From Streptomyces halstedii (GTDB lineage: Bacteria > Actinomycetota > Actinomycetes > Streptomycetales > Streptomycetaceae), in NCBI GenBank assembly GCA_000720535.1, contig JOAZ01000005.1, forward strand, positions 1 through 64,000: a DNA stretch of 64,000 bases, given 5' to 3'. Under the pieces are notes generated by a model. That model ran no database searches, had not been told where the DNA came from, and was given only the letters and a program-made list of their open reading frames with translations. The position numbers were made by a program, and so were the translations under genes. Of the stretch, positions 1 to 8,672 are shown piece by piece. Position 1 is the first letter of the stretch. Each line of letters begins with the position of its first letter.

Positions 1-50
1 AGACCTCCGTGTGCGGTGCAGCGTAGACACCTCCACCACACCGGAGGTCT
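1..50. repeat. Inverted repeat at window edge
   Basis: Nine-base arms (1-9 and 42-50) are perfect reverse complements around a 32-base loop. The next 94 bases up to the rluD start are less GC-rich than the rest and hold no convincing gene; every forward frame entering from the left edge stops before base 80. The repeat could be a terminator for the gene to the left, or part of a mobile-element remnant, since the word ACTAGGGCGTGTCC follows near 103-116. Neither reading can be settled from this window. Confidence 0.4.
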
Positions 51-144
51 TCGTCATGATCAAGCCTGACCAGTGTTAACAACGCTCGTGATCAATACAA
101 CTAGGGCGTGTCCGGCCCGAGTCCCCGCAAGGCATACTCGACAG

Positions 145-1086
145 GTGAGTACGTATCCCGAAGTCCGCACCCTGCCCGTACCCGACGGCCTGGAGGGCGA
201 GCGCGTCGACGCCGTCATCTCCCGGATGTTCGGTTTCTCCCGCACCAAGGCCGCCGAGCTGGCCGCCGCGGGGAAGGTCCAGGTGGACGGCGCGGTGGCC
301 GGGAAGTCCGAGCGGGTGCACGGCGGGGCCTGGCTGGAAGTGGAGATGCCGCAGGCGCCCGCTCCCGTCCAGATCGTCGCCGAACCCGTCGAGGGCATGG
401 AGATCGTCCATGACGACGACGACATCGTCGTCATCATGAAGCCGGTCGGGGTCGCCGCCCACCCCAGCCCCGGCTGGACCGGCACCACCGTCATCGGCGG
501 GCTGGCCGCGGCCGGCTACCGCATCTCGACGTCGGGCGCCGCCGAGCGCCAGGGCATCGTGCACCGGCTGGACGTCGGCACCTCCGGCCTGATGGTGGTG
601 GCCAAGTCCGAGCGCGCCTACACCCTGCTCAAGGCCCAGTTCCGCGACCGGGTCGTCGAGAAGAAGTACCACGCGCTGGTCCAGGGCCACCCGGACCCGA
701 TGAGCGGCACCATCGACGCCCCCATCGGCCGCCACCCCCAGCACGACTACAAGTGGGCCGTCACCGCCGAGGGCAAGCCCTCCGTGACGCACTACGACCT
801 CATCGAGGCCTACCGCGCGGCCAGCCTCCTCGACATCAAGCTGGAGACCGGGCGCACCCACCAGATCCGGGTGCACATGGCCGCCCACCGCCACCCCTGC
901 GTCGGCGACCTGACGTACGGCGCGGACCCCACCATGGCCAAGCGGCTCGGGCTCACCCGGCAGTGGCTGCACGCCGTCCGCCTCGGCTTCGAGCACCCGG
1001 CCGACGGCGGCTGGGTGGAGTTCTCCAGCGAGTACCCGGACGACCTGCGGCACGCCCTGGAGACCATCGACGCGGAGAGCCGGTGA
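145..1086 (+). CDS. rluD: RluA/RluD-family 23S rRNA pseudouridine synthase
   Basis: Isomerises specific uridines of large-subunit rRNA to pseudouridine. The 313-residue protein begins with an S4-like RNA-binding domain (about residues 10-70, with [20 protein letters not shown]). The catalytic domain carries the family motif [16 protein letters not shown], whose Asp (about residue 143) is the expected nucleophile. The late motif [16 protein letters not shown] is also typical. An in-frame GTG lies further upstream at 73, but the residues it would add do not resemble the family; the GTG at 145 leads straight into the conserved start, so I chose it. The stop overlaps the next gene by 4 bp (GTGA), implying translational coupling. 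The lspA gene that often precedes rluD in Streptomyces is not visible here. Confidence 0.93.
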   Translation: MSTYPEVRTLPVPDGLEGERVDAVISRMFGFSRTKAAELAAAGKVQVDGAVAGKSERVHGGAWLEVEMPQAPAPVQIVAEPVEGMEIVHDDDDIVVIMKPVGVAAHPSPGWTGTTVIGGLAAAGYRISTSGAAERQGIVHRLDVGTSGLMVVAKSERAYTLLKAQFRDRVVEKKYHALVQGHPDPMSGTIDAPIGRHPQHDYKWAVTAEGKPSVTHYDLIEAYRAASLLDIKLETGRTHQIRVHMAAHRHPCVGDLTYGADPTMAKRLGLTRQWLHAVRLGFEHPADGGWVEFSSEYPDDLRHALETIDAESR

Positions 1087-1556
1087 CCCCGCCCGTCCTC
1101 GGCGGCACCCGCAGGGCCGTCGGCGCGGACGACCGCGCCGCCTGCTTCCAGGTCCGCAAGGACGTCTTCGTCGGTGAGCAGAACGTCCCCGAGGAGATCG
1201 AGTACGACGACCACGACGCCACGGCCGTGCACGTGCTCGCCGTCGCGGCGGACGGCTCCGCGCTCGGCACCGCGCGGCTGCTGCACGGCCCGGACGCGGC
1301 CGGCCGGACCGGCGGGGACCTCACCGTCGGCTCGCTGGGCAGGCTCGCCGTGACCCGTGAGGCCCGCGGGCTCGGGGTCGGCGCCGCGCTCGTCCGGGCC
1401 GTGGAGGACGAGGCACGCGCGCTGGGCCTCACCGGCGTCGACCTGCACGCCCAGACCCACGCCCTCGGCTTCTACGAACGCCTCGGCTACGTGGCGTACG
1501 GGCCCGAATTCCCGGACGCCGGCATGCCGCACCGGGCCATGCGGCGGACGTTCTGA
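1083..1556 (+). CDS. GNAT-family N-acetyltransferase
   Basis: A 157-residue single-domain protein of the Gcn5-related acetyltransferase fold. Acetyl-CoA binding is indicated by the motif-A stretch [17 protein letters not shown] (about residues 85-105), followed by the usual late [14 protein letters not shown] segment. The N-terminal part ([13 protein letters not shown]) resembles the ElaA-like branch, whose substrates are mostly unknown. It starts with GTG inside the last codons of rluD, so the two are probably co-transcribed and co-translated. No substrate can be inferred from the sequence. Confidence 0.9.
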   Translation: MTPPVLGGTRRAVGADDRAACFQVRKDVFVGEQNVPEEIEYDDHDATAVHVLAVAADGSALGTARLLHGPDAAGRTGGDLTVGSLGRLAVTREARGLGVGAALVRAVEDEARALGLTGVDLHAQTHALGFYERLGYVAYGPEFPDAGMPHRAMRRTF

Positions 1557-1663
1557 CCGTGTGCCGCGCGGGGGCGACGCACGGCCAGGGGGACCCGCGT
1601 GGCAGGCTGGACGCCCTCATCGGCTGATCACCGGGCCCGGCCCGCTGCGGAAGGCGAACCCTC

Positions 1664-3250
1664 GTGGACCAGATGGCACTGCTGCTCCTGCTGCTGCTCG
1701 GAGCGGTGGTCACGGTGCCCCTGGGGGAGCGGCTCGGACTGCCGGCGCCGGTGCTGATGACCCTCGTCGGGGTCGCGATGGCGTTCGCCAGCTTCGTCCC
1801 CGACGTCGACATCCCACCGGAGATCATCCTCCCGGCCCTGCTGCCCCCGCTGCTCTACGCCTCCGTGCAACGCACCTCCTGGCGGCAGTTCGCGGCCAAC
1901 AAACGGCCCATCTTCCTGCTGGCCGTCGCCCTGGTCTTCGTCACCACGGCCGCCGTGGCCGCCGTCGCCGACGCGATCGTCCCGGGGCTGCCCATCGCCG
2001 CCGCCGTGGCGCTCGGCGCCCTGGTCGCCCCGCCCGACCCCGTCGCCGCGTCGGCCGTGGCCGGCTCCCTCGGTCTGCCCCGCAGGCTCGTCTCCATCCT
2101 GGAGGGCGAGGGCCTGTTCAACGACGTCACCGCCATCGTCCTCTACCACGTGGCGATCGCCGCGGCCGTCAGCGGGACCTTCTCGCTGCCCGAGGCCTTC
2201 GGGCTGCTCGTCCTCTCCGCCGTCGTGGCCGTGGTCGTCGGGCTGGTGCTGGGCTGGCTCACCATCAAGCTCATGGGCCTGCTGGGCGACGCCACCCTCC
2301 AGGTGGGCCTGACCCTGCTGGTGCCCTTCGTGAGCTACGTGCTCGCCGAGGAGCTGATGGGCTCGGGCGTCCTGGCCGTCCTGACCACGGCCCTCTTCCT
2401 CGCCGAGCACACCGCGGACGCCGACGACGTCCAGGGGCGGCTGACCGGCCGCTCCTTCTGGGAGATCGTGGACACCCTCGTCACCGGGGTCGCCTTCGGC
2501 CTCATCGGGCTCGAACTGCACAACGTCTTCGGCACGGCCGGGGAACGACTGCCGGAACTGCTGGGCTGGGGCCTCGCGGTCGTGGCCGTCGTCGTCGGCG
2601 TACGGCTGATGTGGCTGCTGCCCGCGACCTGGCTCGCCAAGCGGCTGCACACCCGGCGCGACTACGACGAGGAGATCCCCACCAGCTGGCGGGAGACCGT
2701 CGTCATGTGGTGGGCGGGCATGCGCGGGGTGGCCTCGGTCGCGCTGGCCCTCGCCATCCCGCTGAAGACCGACGACGGGAAGCCGTTCCCCGGGCGGGAC
2801 GAGATCGTCTTCATCGCCTTCGTCGTCATCATGGCCACCCTCGTCGTCCAGGGACTCACCCTGCCCTGGCTGGTGCGCAAGCTCGGTGTCCGCGCGGACG
2901 CCGACGCCGACCAGGCCCTGGAGCGGGACCTCGCGACGCGCGCGGCGGGGGCGGCCAAACGCCGCCTCAAGGAGATCGAGGAGCGGGAGGACTTCCCCGA
3001 CGAGGTCCTCGAACGCCTCCACCGCGCCGCCTACGACATCGGGGCGCGGATCAGCCCCGACATGGTCGACGAGGAGAGGCGCGCGGCGTACGCCCGGCGC
3101 GCGGAGCGCTTCGCGGCGGTCAGCCGCGTCCAGCGGGACATGCTGTCGGCCGCGCGCCACGAGGTGCTGTCCGCCCGCAACGAGCCGGGCGCGGACCCGG
3201 AGGTCGTGGACCGGGTGCTGCGGTACCTGGACGTACGCAGCCTGCGCTGA
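1664..3250 (+). CDS. Na+/H+ antiporter, CPA1 (NhaP-like) family
   Basis: Integral membrane cation/proton exchanger of 528 residues, likely involved in pH and sodium homeostasis. Residues 1 to about 400 contain roughly a dozen hydrophobic segments. The core shows LVAPPDPVAASAV and EGEGLFNDVTAIVLYHVA, the CPA1 signature with acidic residues expected to carry the ions. The last 120 residues are charged and cytosolic, rich in Arg and Glu, and probably regulatory. The chosen start is GTG 1664; ATG 1673 is a possible alternative. It converges on the MscS-type channel gene, so two membrane proteins of ion and osmotic homeostasis share a 3' junction with no obvious hairpin. Confidence 0.92.
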   Translation: MDQMALLLLLLLGAVVTVPLGERLGLPAPVLMTLVGVAMAFASFVPDVDIPPEIILPALLPPLLYASVQRTSWRQFAANKRPIFLLAVALVFVTTAAVAAVADAIVPGLPIAAAVALGALVAPPDPVAASAVAGSLGLPRRLVSILEGEGLFNDVTAIVLYHVAIAAAVSGTFSLPEAFGLLVLSAVVAVVVGLVLGWLTIKLMGLLGDATLQVGLTLLVPFVSYVLAEELMGSGVLAVLTTALFLAEHTADADDVQGRLTGRSFWEIVDTLVTGVAFGLIGLELHNVFGTAGERLPELLGWGLAVVAVVVGVRLMWLLPATWLAKRLHTRRDYDEEIPTSWRETVVMWWAGMRGVASVALALAIPLKTDDGKPFPGRDEIVFIAFVVIMATLVVQGLTLPWLVRKLGVRADADADQALERDLATRAAGAAKRRLKEIEEREDFPDEVLERLHRAAYDIGARISPDMVDEERRAAYARRAERFAAVSRVQRDMLSAARHEVLSARNEPGADPEVVDRVLRYLDVRSLR

Positions 3251-3269
3251 CGTACGCGGCCCGTCCGGG

Positions 3270-4415
3270 TCAGCCGCGGCCGGTGCGCGGGTTCCTGTCC
3301 CGGTCGGGGACCTTGCCGTTGCCGGCCGGGCCCCGGACCGCGTCCGCGCCGGTCAGCGCCGCCCAGTGCTCCTGGGGAGGCAGCGAGGCGGGGGCCGTCG
3401 TGACCCGCGGCAGCGCGTACGGGTGGTGGGCGCGCAGCCAGGCGATCAGCTGTTCGCGCACCGCGCAGCGCACCGTCCAGATGTCGTCCGCGTCCTTGGC
3501 GGTGACCACCGCCCGGACCTCCATCGTCGTGGGGGTGGTGTCCGTCACGGCCAGGGACCAGTTGCGGCCGTCCCAGGCGGCGCACTCGCCGAGGATGTCG
3601 CGCAGCGCGTCCCGCATCGCCGCGACCGGTGCCGAGTGGTCGAGCTGGAAGTAGACGGTGCCCGACATCTGGGCTCCGCCCCGCGACCAGTTCTCGAACG
3701 GCTGGCTGGTGAAGTACGAGACCGGCATGGTGATGCGCCGCTCGTCCCACGTACGCACGGTGAGGAAGGTCAGGGTGATCTCGTCCACCGTGCCCCACTC
3801 GCCGTTCACCACCACGGTGTCCCCGAGCCGCACCATGTCCCCGAAGGCGATCTGGAACCCGGCGAAGAGGTTGCCGAGCGTCGACTGGGCGGCGACACCG
3901 GCGACGATGCCGACGACCCCGGCCGAGGCCAGCATCGAGGTACCGACCGTACGCATCTCCGGGAACGTCAGCAGCATCGCCGCGATCGCGACCGTCGCCA
4001 CCACCGCCGTCACCACCCGCTGGATCAGCGTCACCTGGGTACGGACCCGGCGGACCCGGGCCGCGTCGCGGGACGCCGCCGCGTAACGGGCGTACGAGGA
4101 CTCCACGATCGTGGCCGCCACGCGCAGGACCAGCCACGCGGACGCCGCGATCAGCACCAGCGTGAGGGTCTGGCCGATCACCGCCCGGTGGTTCCGTACC
4201 GCGTCGACACGTATCTGCGTGTAGGTCGCCCCGAGCAGCGCGGTGCCGAGCACCACCTGCAAGGGCGGCCGGCAGCGGCGCAGGAGCCCCCAGAGCGGTG
4301 TCTCGCTGTGCCGGGCGTCGGCCCGGCGCAGCAGCACGTCGACCAGCCAGCCCAGCACCAGCGTCAACACCAGCGACCCGCCCACCACGAGCAGCGGCCG
4401 CAGTACGTTCTCCAT
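3270..4415 (-). CDS. MscS-family mechanosensitive channel
   Basis: A 381-residue small-conductance mechanosensitive channel homologue, expected to open under membrane tension and release solutes. Several transmembrane segments (about residues 8-28, 80-105, 130-185) precede the pore-lining and beta-domain region. That region contains ASAGVVGIVAGVAAQSTLGN and GDTVVVNGEWGTVDEITL, both typical of MscS. The C-terminus carries a short Pro/Arg-rich tail. It is transcribed divergently from the hydrolase gene at 4462 across only 46 bp, so the two promoters are packed together or overlap. Confidence 0.93.
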   Translation of the reverse strand: MENVLRPLLVVGGSLVLTLVLGWLVDVLLRRADARHSETPLWGLLRRCRPPLQVVLGTALLGATYTQIRVDAVRNHRAVIGQTLTLVLIAASAWLVLRVAATIVESSYARYAAASRDAARVRRVRTQVTLIQRVVTAVVATVAIAAMLLTFPEMRTVGTSMLASAGVVGIVAGVAAQSTLGNLFAGFQIAFGDMVRLGDTVVVNGEWGTVDEITLTFLTVRTWDERRITMPVSYFTSQPFENWSRGGAQMSGTVYFQLDHSAPVAAMRDALRDILGECAAWDGRNWSLAVTDTTPTTMEVRAVVTAKDADDIWTVRCAVREQLIAWLRAHHPYALPRVTTAPASLPPQEHWAALTGADAVRGPAGNGKVPDRDRNPRTGRG

Positions 4416-4461
4416 CGAACTCGTCCTCCAAGTCTACGGGCACAGCTGGCACGATGGAGGC

Positions 4462-5031
4462 ATGAACATCATGCTCTTCCACTCGACCTACGGTCTGCGG
4501 CCGGCCGTGCACATGGCGGCCGACCAACTGCGCGCAGCCGGGCACGAGGTGCGCCTGCCCGATCTCTTCGAGGGCCACACCTTCGACACGGTCGAGGAGG
4601 GAATGGCCTTCAAGGACGAGGTCGGCAAGGACGAGCTGCTCAAACGCGCCGTGCTGGCCGCGGCGCCCTACTCGGACCAGGGCCTGGTGTACGCCGGCTT
4701 CTCGTTCGGGGCGTCGGTGGCGCAGACGCTGGCGCTCGGCGACGCGAAGGCGCGCGGGCTGCTGCTGCTCCACGGTACCTCCGACATCGCGGAGAACGCG
4801 TCGGTGGAGGAGCTGCCCGTCCAGCTGCACGTCGCGGACCCGGACGCGTTCGAGCCGGCGGACTGGCTGAACAGCTGGTACCTCCAGATGAAGCGGACCG
4901 GCGCCGACGTGGAGGTCTACCGCTACCCGGGGGCCGGGCACCTGTACACCGACCCGGACCTGCCGGACTTCGACAAGCCCGCCGCGGACCTGACCTGGAG
5001 GGTCGCCCTCGGCTTCCTCGCCACGCTGTAG
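4462..5031 (+). CDS. Dienelactone-hydrolase-like alpha/beta hydrolase
   Basis: A 189-residue alpha/beta hydrolase. The nucleophile elbow is YAGFSFGAS, with Ser in place of the Cys of classical dienelactone hydrolases. The late GAGHLYTDPD supplies the expected catalytic His. An acidic residue in the HVADPDAFEPADW segment may complete the triad. The start ATG follows a good ribosome site (ATGGAGGC). The gene is monocistronic between a divergent channel gene and a strong terminator. Ester or lactone substrate unknown. Confidence 0.85.
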   Translation: MNIMLFHSTYGLRPAVHMAADQLRAAGHEVRLPDLFEGHTFDTVEEGMAFKDEVGKDELLKRAVLAAAPYSDQGLVYAGFSFGASVAQTLALGDAKARGLLLLHGTSDIAENASVEELPVQLHVADPDAFEPADWLNSWYLQMKRTGADVEVYRYPGAGHLYTDPDLPDFDKPAADLTWRVALGFLATL

Positions 5032-5053
5032 GGAGCGCCCCGGCACGGCACGC

Positions 5054-5085
5054 GCGGGGCCGCGCACCGGGGTGCGCGGCCCCGC
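5054..5085. terminator. Bidirectional hairpin terminator
   Basis: Perfect 14-bp GC-rich stem (5054-5067 with 5072-5085) and a four-base loop, lying between two convergent genes (stops at 5031 plus and 5096 minus). It has no T-tract, which is usual in Streptomyces. Confidence 0.85.
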
Positions 5086-5095
5086 CCGCCCGCGC

Positions 5096-6754
5096 TCAGC
5101 GCACCGGGGCGTCGGCCCGTTCGGTCTTCTGGGTGCCGCTGCGCGTGCGGTACGAGCGCACCCACGAGGACGTCGCGTCCCGGCGGGTCTTGTCGGAGAC
5201 CGCGTAGTAGTCCATCTGCGAGCGCTCGGCGGTCACGTCGAGGACGCCGTAGCCGTGCGAGTCCAGGTCCACCCACTTCACGTGCCGGTTCGCCGCCCTG
5301 AGCGCGGCGGCCGCGACCACCGAGACCGTCTGGGGCGCGACCCGCAGGATGTCGTCCAGGTTGTCCGAGGTCACCGACGTCACCACGAACTCGGTGGCCG
5401 CGGAGGCCGACAGCGGGTAGGTGGCCGCCTTCACCGGCACGTCGTTGGCCCACGCCATGTGGATGTCGCCGGTCAGGAAGACCGTGTTGGTGATCCCCCG
5501 GTCGCGGAGATGGGTGATCAGCTCCTTGCGGTCGTGCGTGTAGCCGTCCCACTGGTCGACGTTGACCGCGAGCCCCTCCGCGGGCAGCCCCAGCAGCCCG
5601 GTCAGCGGCCCCAGCAGATGGGCCGGGACCGATCCGAAGGCCACCGGTGAGATCATCACGGAGGTGCCGACCAGCTTCCAGGCGGCGTCCGAACCGGCCA
5701 GCTGGGCCTTCAGCCAGTCCAGCTGGGCCCGCCCGGTGATCGAACGCCCCGGGTCGTCGACCGCGCCGTCGCCGACGGAGGCCTGCTCCGAGCGGAAGCT
5801 GCGCAGGTCCAGCAGGAGCAGATCGGCCAGGTTCCCGAAGCGCAGCCGCCGGTAGACGGTTCCCTCGGTGGAGGCGCGGACCGGCATCCACTCGAAGTAC
5901 GCCTGCTTCGCCGCCGCCACCCGGGCCGCCCAGGGGCCCTCGGTCTCCGGGGTGTGGTTCTCGGCCCCGCCCGACCAGGCGTCGTTGGCGAACTCGTGGT
6001 CGTCCCAGATCGCGATCACCGGGTGGACGGCGTGCAGCGCCTGGAGGTCGGTGTCCGTCTTGTACGCGCCGTGGCGTGTGCGGTAGTCGGCCAGGGTGAC
6101 GATCTCGTGGAGCGGGGCGTGCGGGCGTACGACGGTGCCCCGGGTGGGATAGTCGCCCGAGGCGTACTCGTAGACGTAGTCGCCCAGGTGCAGCACGGCG
6201 TCCAGGTCCGCGCGGGCCGCGAGGTGGCGGTACGGGGAGAACCAGCCGGCCTCCCAGTTGGCGCAGGAGACCACGCCGAAGCGGATTCCTGGCGTCGCCG
6301 CTCCGGCCGCCGGTGCCGTACGGGTGCGTCCGGCGGGGGAGACGACCTGTCCGCCGGCCGCCGAGAAGCGGAACCAGTACGCCGTGGCGGGGCTCAGCCC
6401 GCGCACGTCCGCCTTGACGGTGTGGTCCGACGCGGCGCGGGCGAGCGCCGTGCCCCGGGCGGTGATCCGGGTGAAGTCCTTGTCCTCGGCGACCTCCCAG
6501 GAGACCGCCGTGTCGGCGCCGAGGCCCGAACCGGGCACGGCGTCCGGGGAGGGGGTGACGCGGGTCCACAGGAGTACGCCGTCCGGCAGCGGGTCACCGG
6601 AGGCCACCCCGTGCAGGAAGGCCGGGCCGTCGGCGGCGCGGGCGCCGGTGGCGGCGACGAGCACGGGGCCGGCGACCGCGGTGGCGGCGGCTGCCTTGAC
6701 GACCGTGCGGCGGGTGGGTGCGGAAAGGTGTCGTCTGGTCACGGCCCATGACAC
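5096..6754 (-). CDS. phoD: Secreted PhoD-family alkaline phosphatase/phosphodiesterase
   Basis: Extracellular phosphatase exported by the Tat pathway. The N-terminus holds a twin-arginine signal ([18 protein letters not shown]) ending near ATGARA. The mature domain contains the PhoD-type metal-binding blocks [28 protein letters not shown] and [10 protein letters not shown]. Asp, His and Asn in these coordinate the Fe/Ca centre of the family. Length is 552 residues from GTG 6754; the in-frame GTG at 6742 gives a start four residues later and is equally plausible. In Streptomyces coelicolor phoD is controlled by PhoP under phosphate limitation; repeats resembling PHO-box units lie just upstream. 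The gene appears monocistronic. Confidence 0.93.
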   Translation of the reverse strand: MSWAVTRRHLSAPTRRTVVKAAAATAVAGPVLVAATGARAADGPAFLHGVASGDPLPDGVLLWTRVTPSPDAVPGSGLGADTAVSWEVAEDKDFTRITARGTALARAASDHTVKADVRGLSPATAYWFRFSAAGGQVVSPAGRTRTAPAAGAATPGIRFGVVSCANWEAGWFSPYRHLAARADLDAVLHLGDYVYEYASGDYPTRGTVVRPHAPLHEIVTLADYRTRHGAYKTDTDLQALHAVHPVIAIWDDHEFANDAWSGGAENHTPETEGPWAARVAAAKQAYFEWMPVRASTEGTVYRRLRFGNLADLLLLDLRSFRSEQASVGDGAVDDPGRSITGRAQLDWLKAQLAGSDAAWKLVGTSVMISPVAFGSVPAHLLGPLTGLLGLPAEGLAVNVDQWDGYTHDRKELITHLRDRGITNTVFLTGDIHMAWANDVPVKAATYPLSASAATEFVVTSVTSDNLDDILRVAPQTVSVVAAAALRAANRHVKWVDLDSHGYGVLDVTAERSQMDYYAVSDKTRRDATSSWVRSYRTRSGTQKTERADAPVR

Positions 6755-6763
6755 TACTGGCGA

Positions 6764-6804
6764 GTAGAGCGAACAGGCGGGCGAACAGGGGAAGTTCGCC
6801 CGCC
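6764..6804 (-). promoter_or_regulatory. PHO-box-like repeats / hairpin upstream of phoD
   Basis: Read on the minus strand, GTTCGCCCGCC (6786-6776) is followed 12 bases later by GTTCGCTCTAC (6774-6764), resembling PhoP direct-repeat units that begin GTTC. The first copy also forms an 11-bp perfect inverted repeat with 6794-6804. The 12-base spacing departs from the usual 11, so this is a tentative site. It could instead be a second terminator hairpin of the upstream gene. Confidence 0.35.
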
Positions 6805-6832
6805 GGTCGGCCGTTCGACGGCCGGAATTCCA

Positions 6833-6860
6833 CCCCCGGTCCCGGATCCGGGACCGGGGG
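6833..6860 (-). terminator. Palindromic terminator after DsbA-like gene
   Basis: A perfect 28-bp palindrome (arms 6833-6846 and 6847-6860) starting 9 bp beyond the stop at 6869. In RNA it would fold into a stem of about 12 bp with a small loop. Confidence 0.8.
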
Positions 6861-6868
6861 CGCTCCGG

Positions 6869-7684
6869 TCAGCCCTTCAGCGCCGCCGTGATCGCCGTGG
6901 TGAACTCGGCCTCCGTCATGGGGGAGTTGTCACTGCCCTCGGCGGTGATCTTCTTGCCGTCCATCATCAGCGTGGGGGTGCCCTGCACCCCGCTCTTGTC
7001 GAACGCCTTGGACATCTTCATCGCCCAGGCGTCGTACGTGCCGTCCTTGACGGCCTTCTCGAACGCCTTGTTGTCCTTGAGCGCGTCGACCGAGTTCGCC
7101 ACCTTGATGAGGTAGTCGTCCTTGGCGAACTTGTCGTCGGTCTCCTCGGGGTGGAACTCGGCCGAATACAGCGCGGCCTTGTAGTCGAGGAAGGCCTCCG
7201 GGCTCACGTCGAGCGCGGCACCCAGGGCGCTGAGGGCGTTCTTGGAGCCCTCGCCGTTGGACATGTTGTCGATGAAGGTGGCACCGATGTACTTGATCTT
7301 GTACGTGCCGGCCTCGACGTCCTTGGCGACCTTCTCGCCGACCGCCTGCTCGAACGTGGCGCAGACCGGGCAGCGGGAGTCCTCGTACAGCTCCAGGGTC
7401 TTCTTGGCGCTGTCCTTGCCGATGACCACGGTCGTGCCGTCGTCGCCCGAGGTGTTCTTCGGGGCGGTCACGTTCTTCGCGTCCGCGGCGGCCTCCCAGA
7501 CGGAGGGCTTGTTCATCTGCATGACGCCGTAGCCGACACCGCCCGCGATCGCCAGGACGGCGACCACCGAGACGCCGACGACGAGCTGCTTGCGGACCTT
7601 GTCCTTCTTGGCCTGGCGCTCGCGCTCGGCGCGCAGCCGCTCGCGCGCGGCGGACTTGTTGGCCTGGCTGTTGCGCTTGCTCAT
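6869..7684 (-). CDS. Membrane-anchored DsbA-like thioredoxin-fold protein
   Basis: A 271-residue thiol-disulphide oxidoreductase of the DsbA/thioredoxin_4 type, expected to act outside the membrane on secreted proteins. A highly basic cytoplasmic N-terminus (residues 1-37) is followed by one transmembrane segment (about 38-60). The catalytic CPVC then follows within YEDSRCPVCATFEQ. The cis-Pro loop is GVQGTPTLMMDG. I chose ATG 7684 (MSKRNSQANK) over a start 12 residues earlier because it matches the architecture of the paralogue at 37686. The extracellular part is Lys/Asp-rich and hydrophilic. It lies downstream of the membrane protein gene at 7736 with 51 bp between, so the two may be co-transcribed. 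Confidence 0.9.
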   Translation of the reverse strand: MSKRNSQANKSAARERLRAERERQAKKDKVRKQLVVGVSVVAVLAIAGGVGYGVMQMNKPSVWEAAADAKNVTAPKNTSGDDGTTVVIGKDSAKKTLELYEDSRCPVCATFEQAVGEKVAKDVEAGTYKIKYIGATFIDNMSNGEGSKNALSALGAALDVSPEAFLDYKAALYSAEFHPEETDDKFAKDDYLIKVANSVDALKDNKAFEKAVKDGTYDAWAMKMSKAFDKSGVQGTPTLMMDGKKITAEGSDNSPMTEAEFTTAITAALKG

Positions 7685-7735
7685 GGGTGTTCTCCGTAGG
7701 TGCGTGGGGGTGGTGGACACGGGGATACCGCGTAC

Positions 7736-8479
7736 TCAGGCGAAGGCACGGGCCGAGTACGGAGGTCCCCTCCGTCCCACGCAGTGCACGAGGAGGCGGG
7801 CCGGGCCGAGCGGGACCGGACGGCCGGCCGGGCGGGGGCCCGGCCGCTCGGGGCGGGCCGCGGCGCCCACCGCGGCGACCGCGGTGAGCAGTGGCCGGAA
7901 GGCGACGGCGGCGGCCGCGCGCAGCAGGGCGGCCAGGGCCGACTCGCCGTGCCGCAGCCAGGCCGCCGCCAGCAGCCCCACCGCCACATGGGCGGCGAGC
8001 AGCAGCCACGGCACGGCCGGACCGGGCGAGGCCAGCAGGGCCGCCGCACGGTCGCCGGTGCCGGTCACCCCCGCCAGCGGGGTGCCCACCGAGGCGACGC
8101 CGGAGAGCCGCTCGGGGCCCGTGTGGGCCCCGCCGCCGCAGAGCACGTCCACGCCCACGGAGCGCAGCGGACCGGCGATCGGGCCGCCCGCCGCCCCGTA
8201 GCAGAGGTGCTGTCCGGTGGTGAAGACGGTGTCGGCGGCCAGCTCCAGCGGAACCAGCAGTCCGGCGATGGCACCGAAGCCCCGCTCCCGCCCGGCCAGC
8301 GCGAACGCCATGGCGAAGACCACGGCCGCGAGCAGCGCTATCGACGCCGCCGGCAGCGGGACCCGGGAGAGCAGTACGTGGGACGCGGAGGAGAGCGTGA
8401 CGACGAGCGCGGTGAACAGCGCCGCGCGTACCGCTCTGATCGGTGTCCCTGATACGTCCATCGCCGCAGAGTGTGCCAT
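7736..8479 (-). CDS. Conserved integral membrane protein, function unknown
   Basis: A 247-residue hydrophobic protein with about six predicted membrane segments (for example around residues 10-30, 35-55, 60-80 and 145-175). The C-terminus is Arg/Pro-rich and presumably cytoplasmic. The start ATG 8479 (MAHSAAMDVSG) gives a compact protein; the open frame continues upstream but the extra residues look non-coding. I recognise no catalytic motif. It sits between dnaE (divergent) and the DsbA-like gene (same strand), so an envelope role is possible but unproven. Confidence 0.7.
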   Translation of the reverse strand: MAHSAAMDVSGTPIRAVRAALFTALVVTLSSASHVLLSRVPLPAASIALLAAVVFAMAFALAGRERGFGAIAGLLVPLELAADTVFTTGQHLCYGAAGGPIAGPLRSVGVDVLCGGGAHTGPERLSGVASVGTPLAGVTGTGDRAAALLASPGPAVPWLLLAAHVAVGLLAAAWLRHGESALAALLRAAAAVAFRPLLTAVAAVGAAARPERPGPRPAGRPVPLGPARLLVHCVGRRGPPYSARAFA

Positions 8480-8672
8480 GTGAACCTGTAAACCGGCCCT
8501 AAGGTCCGACAACCCGGGGGCCCGGCCGGGCACGACGGACGGGGCCGGTGGCCTCGTCTCCCCGACGCGCGGCCGCCTCCCGGAGTGCCCGCGGCCTGTC
8601 GGTGCCAGGACGTAGACTTCGACGCTGTCCCCCCACTCCGCCCTCGCCCGTTCTCCCCGGAGGCACAGCGCC

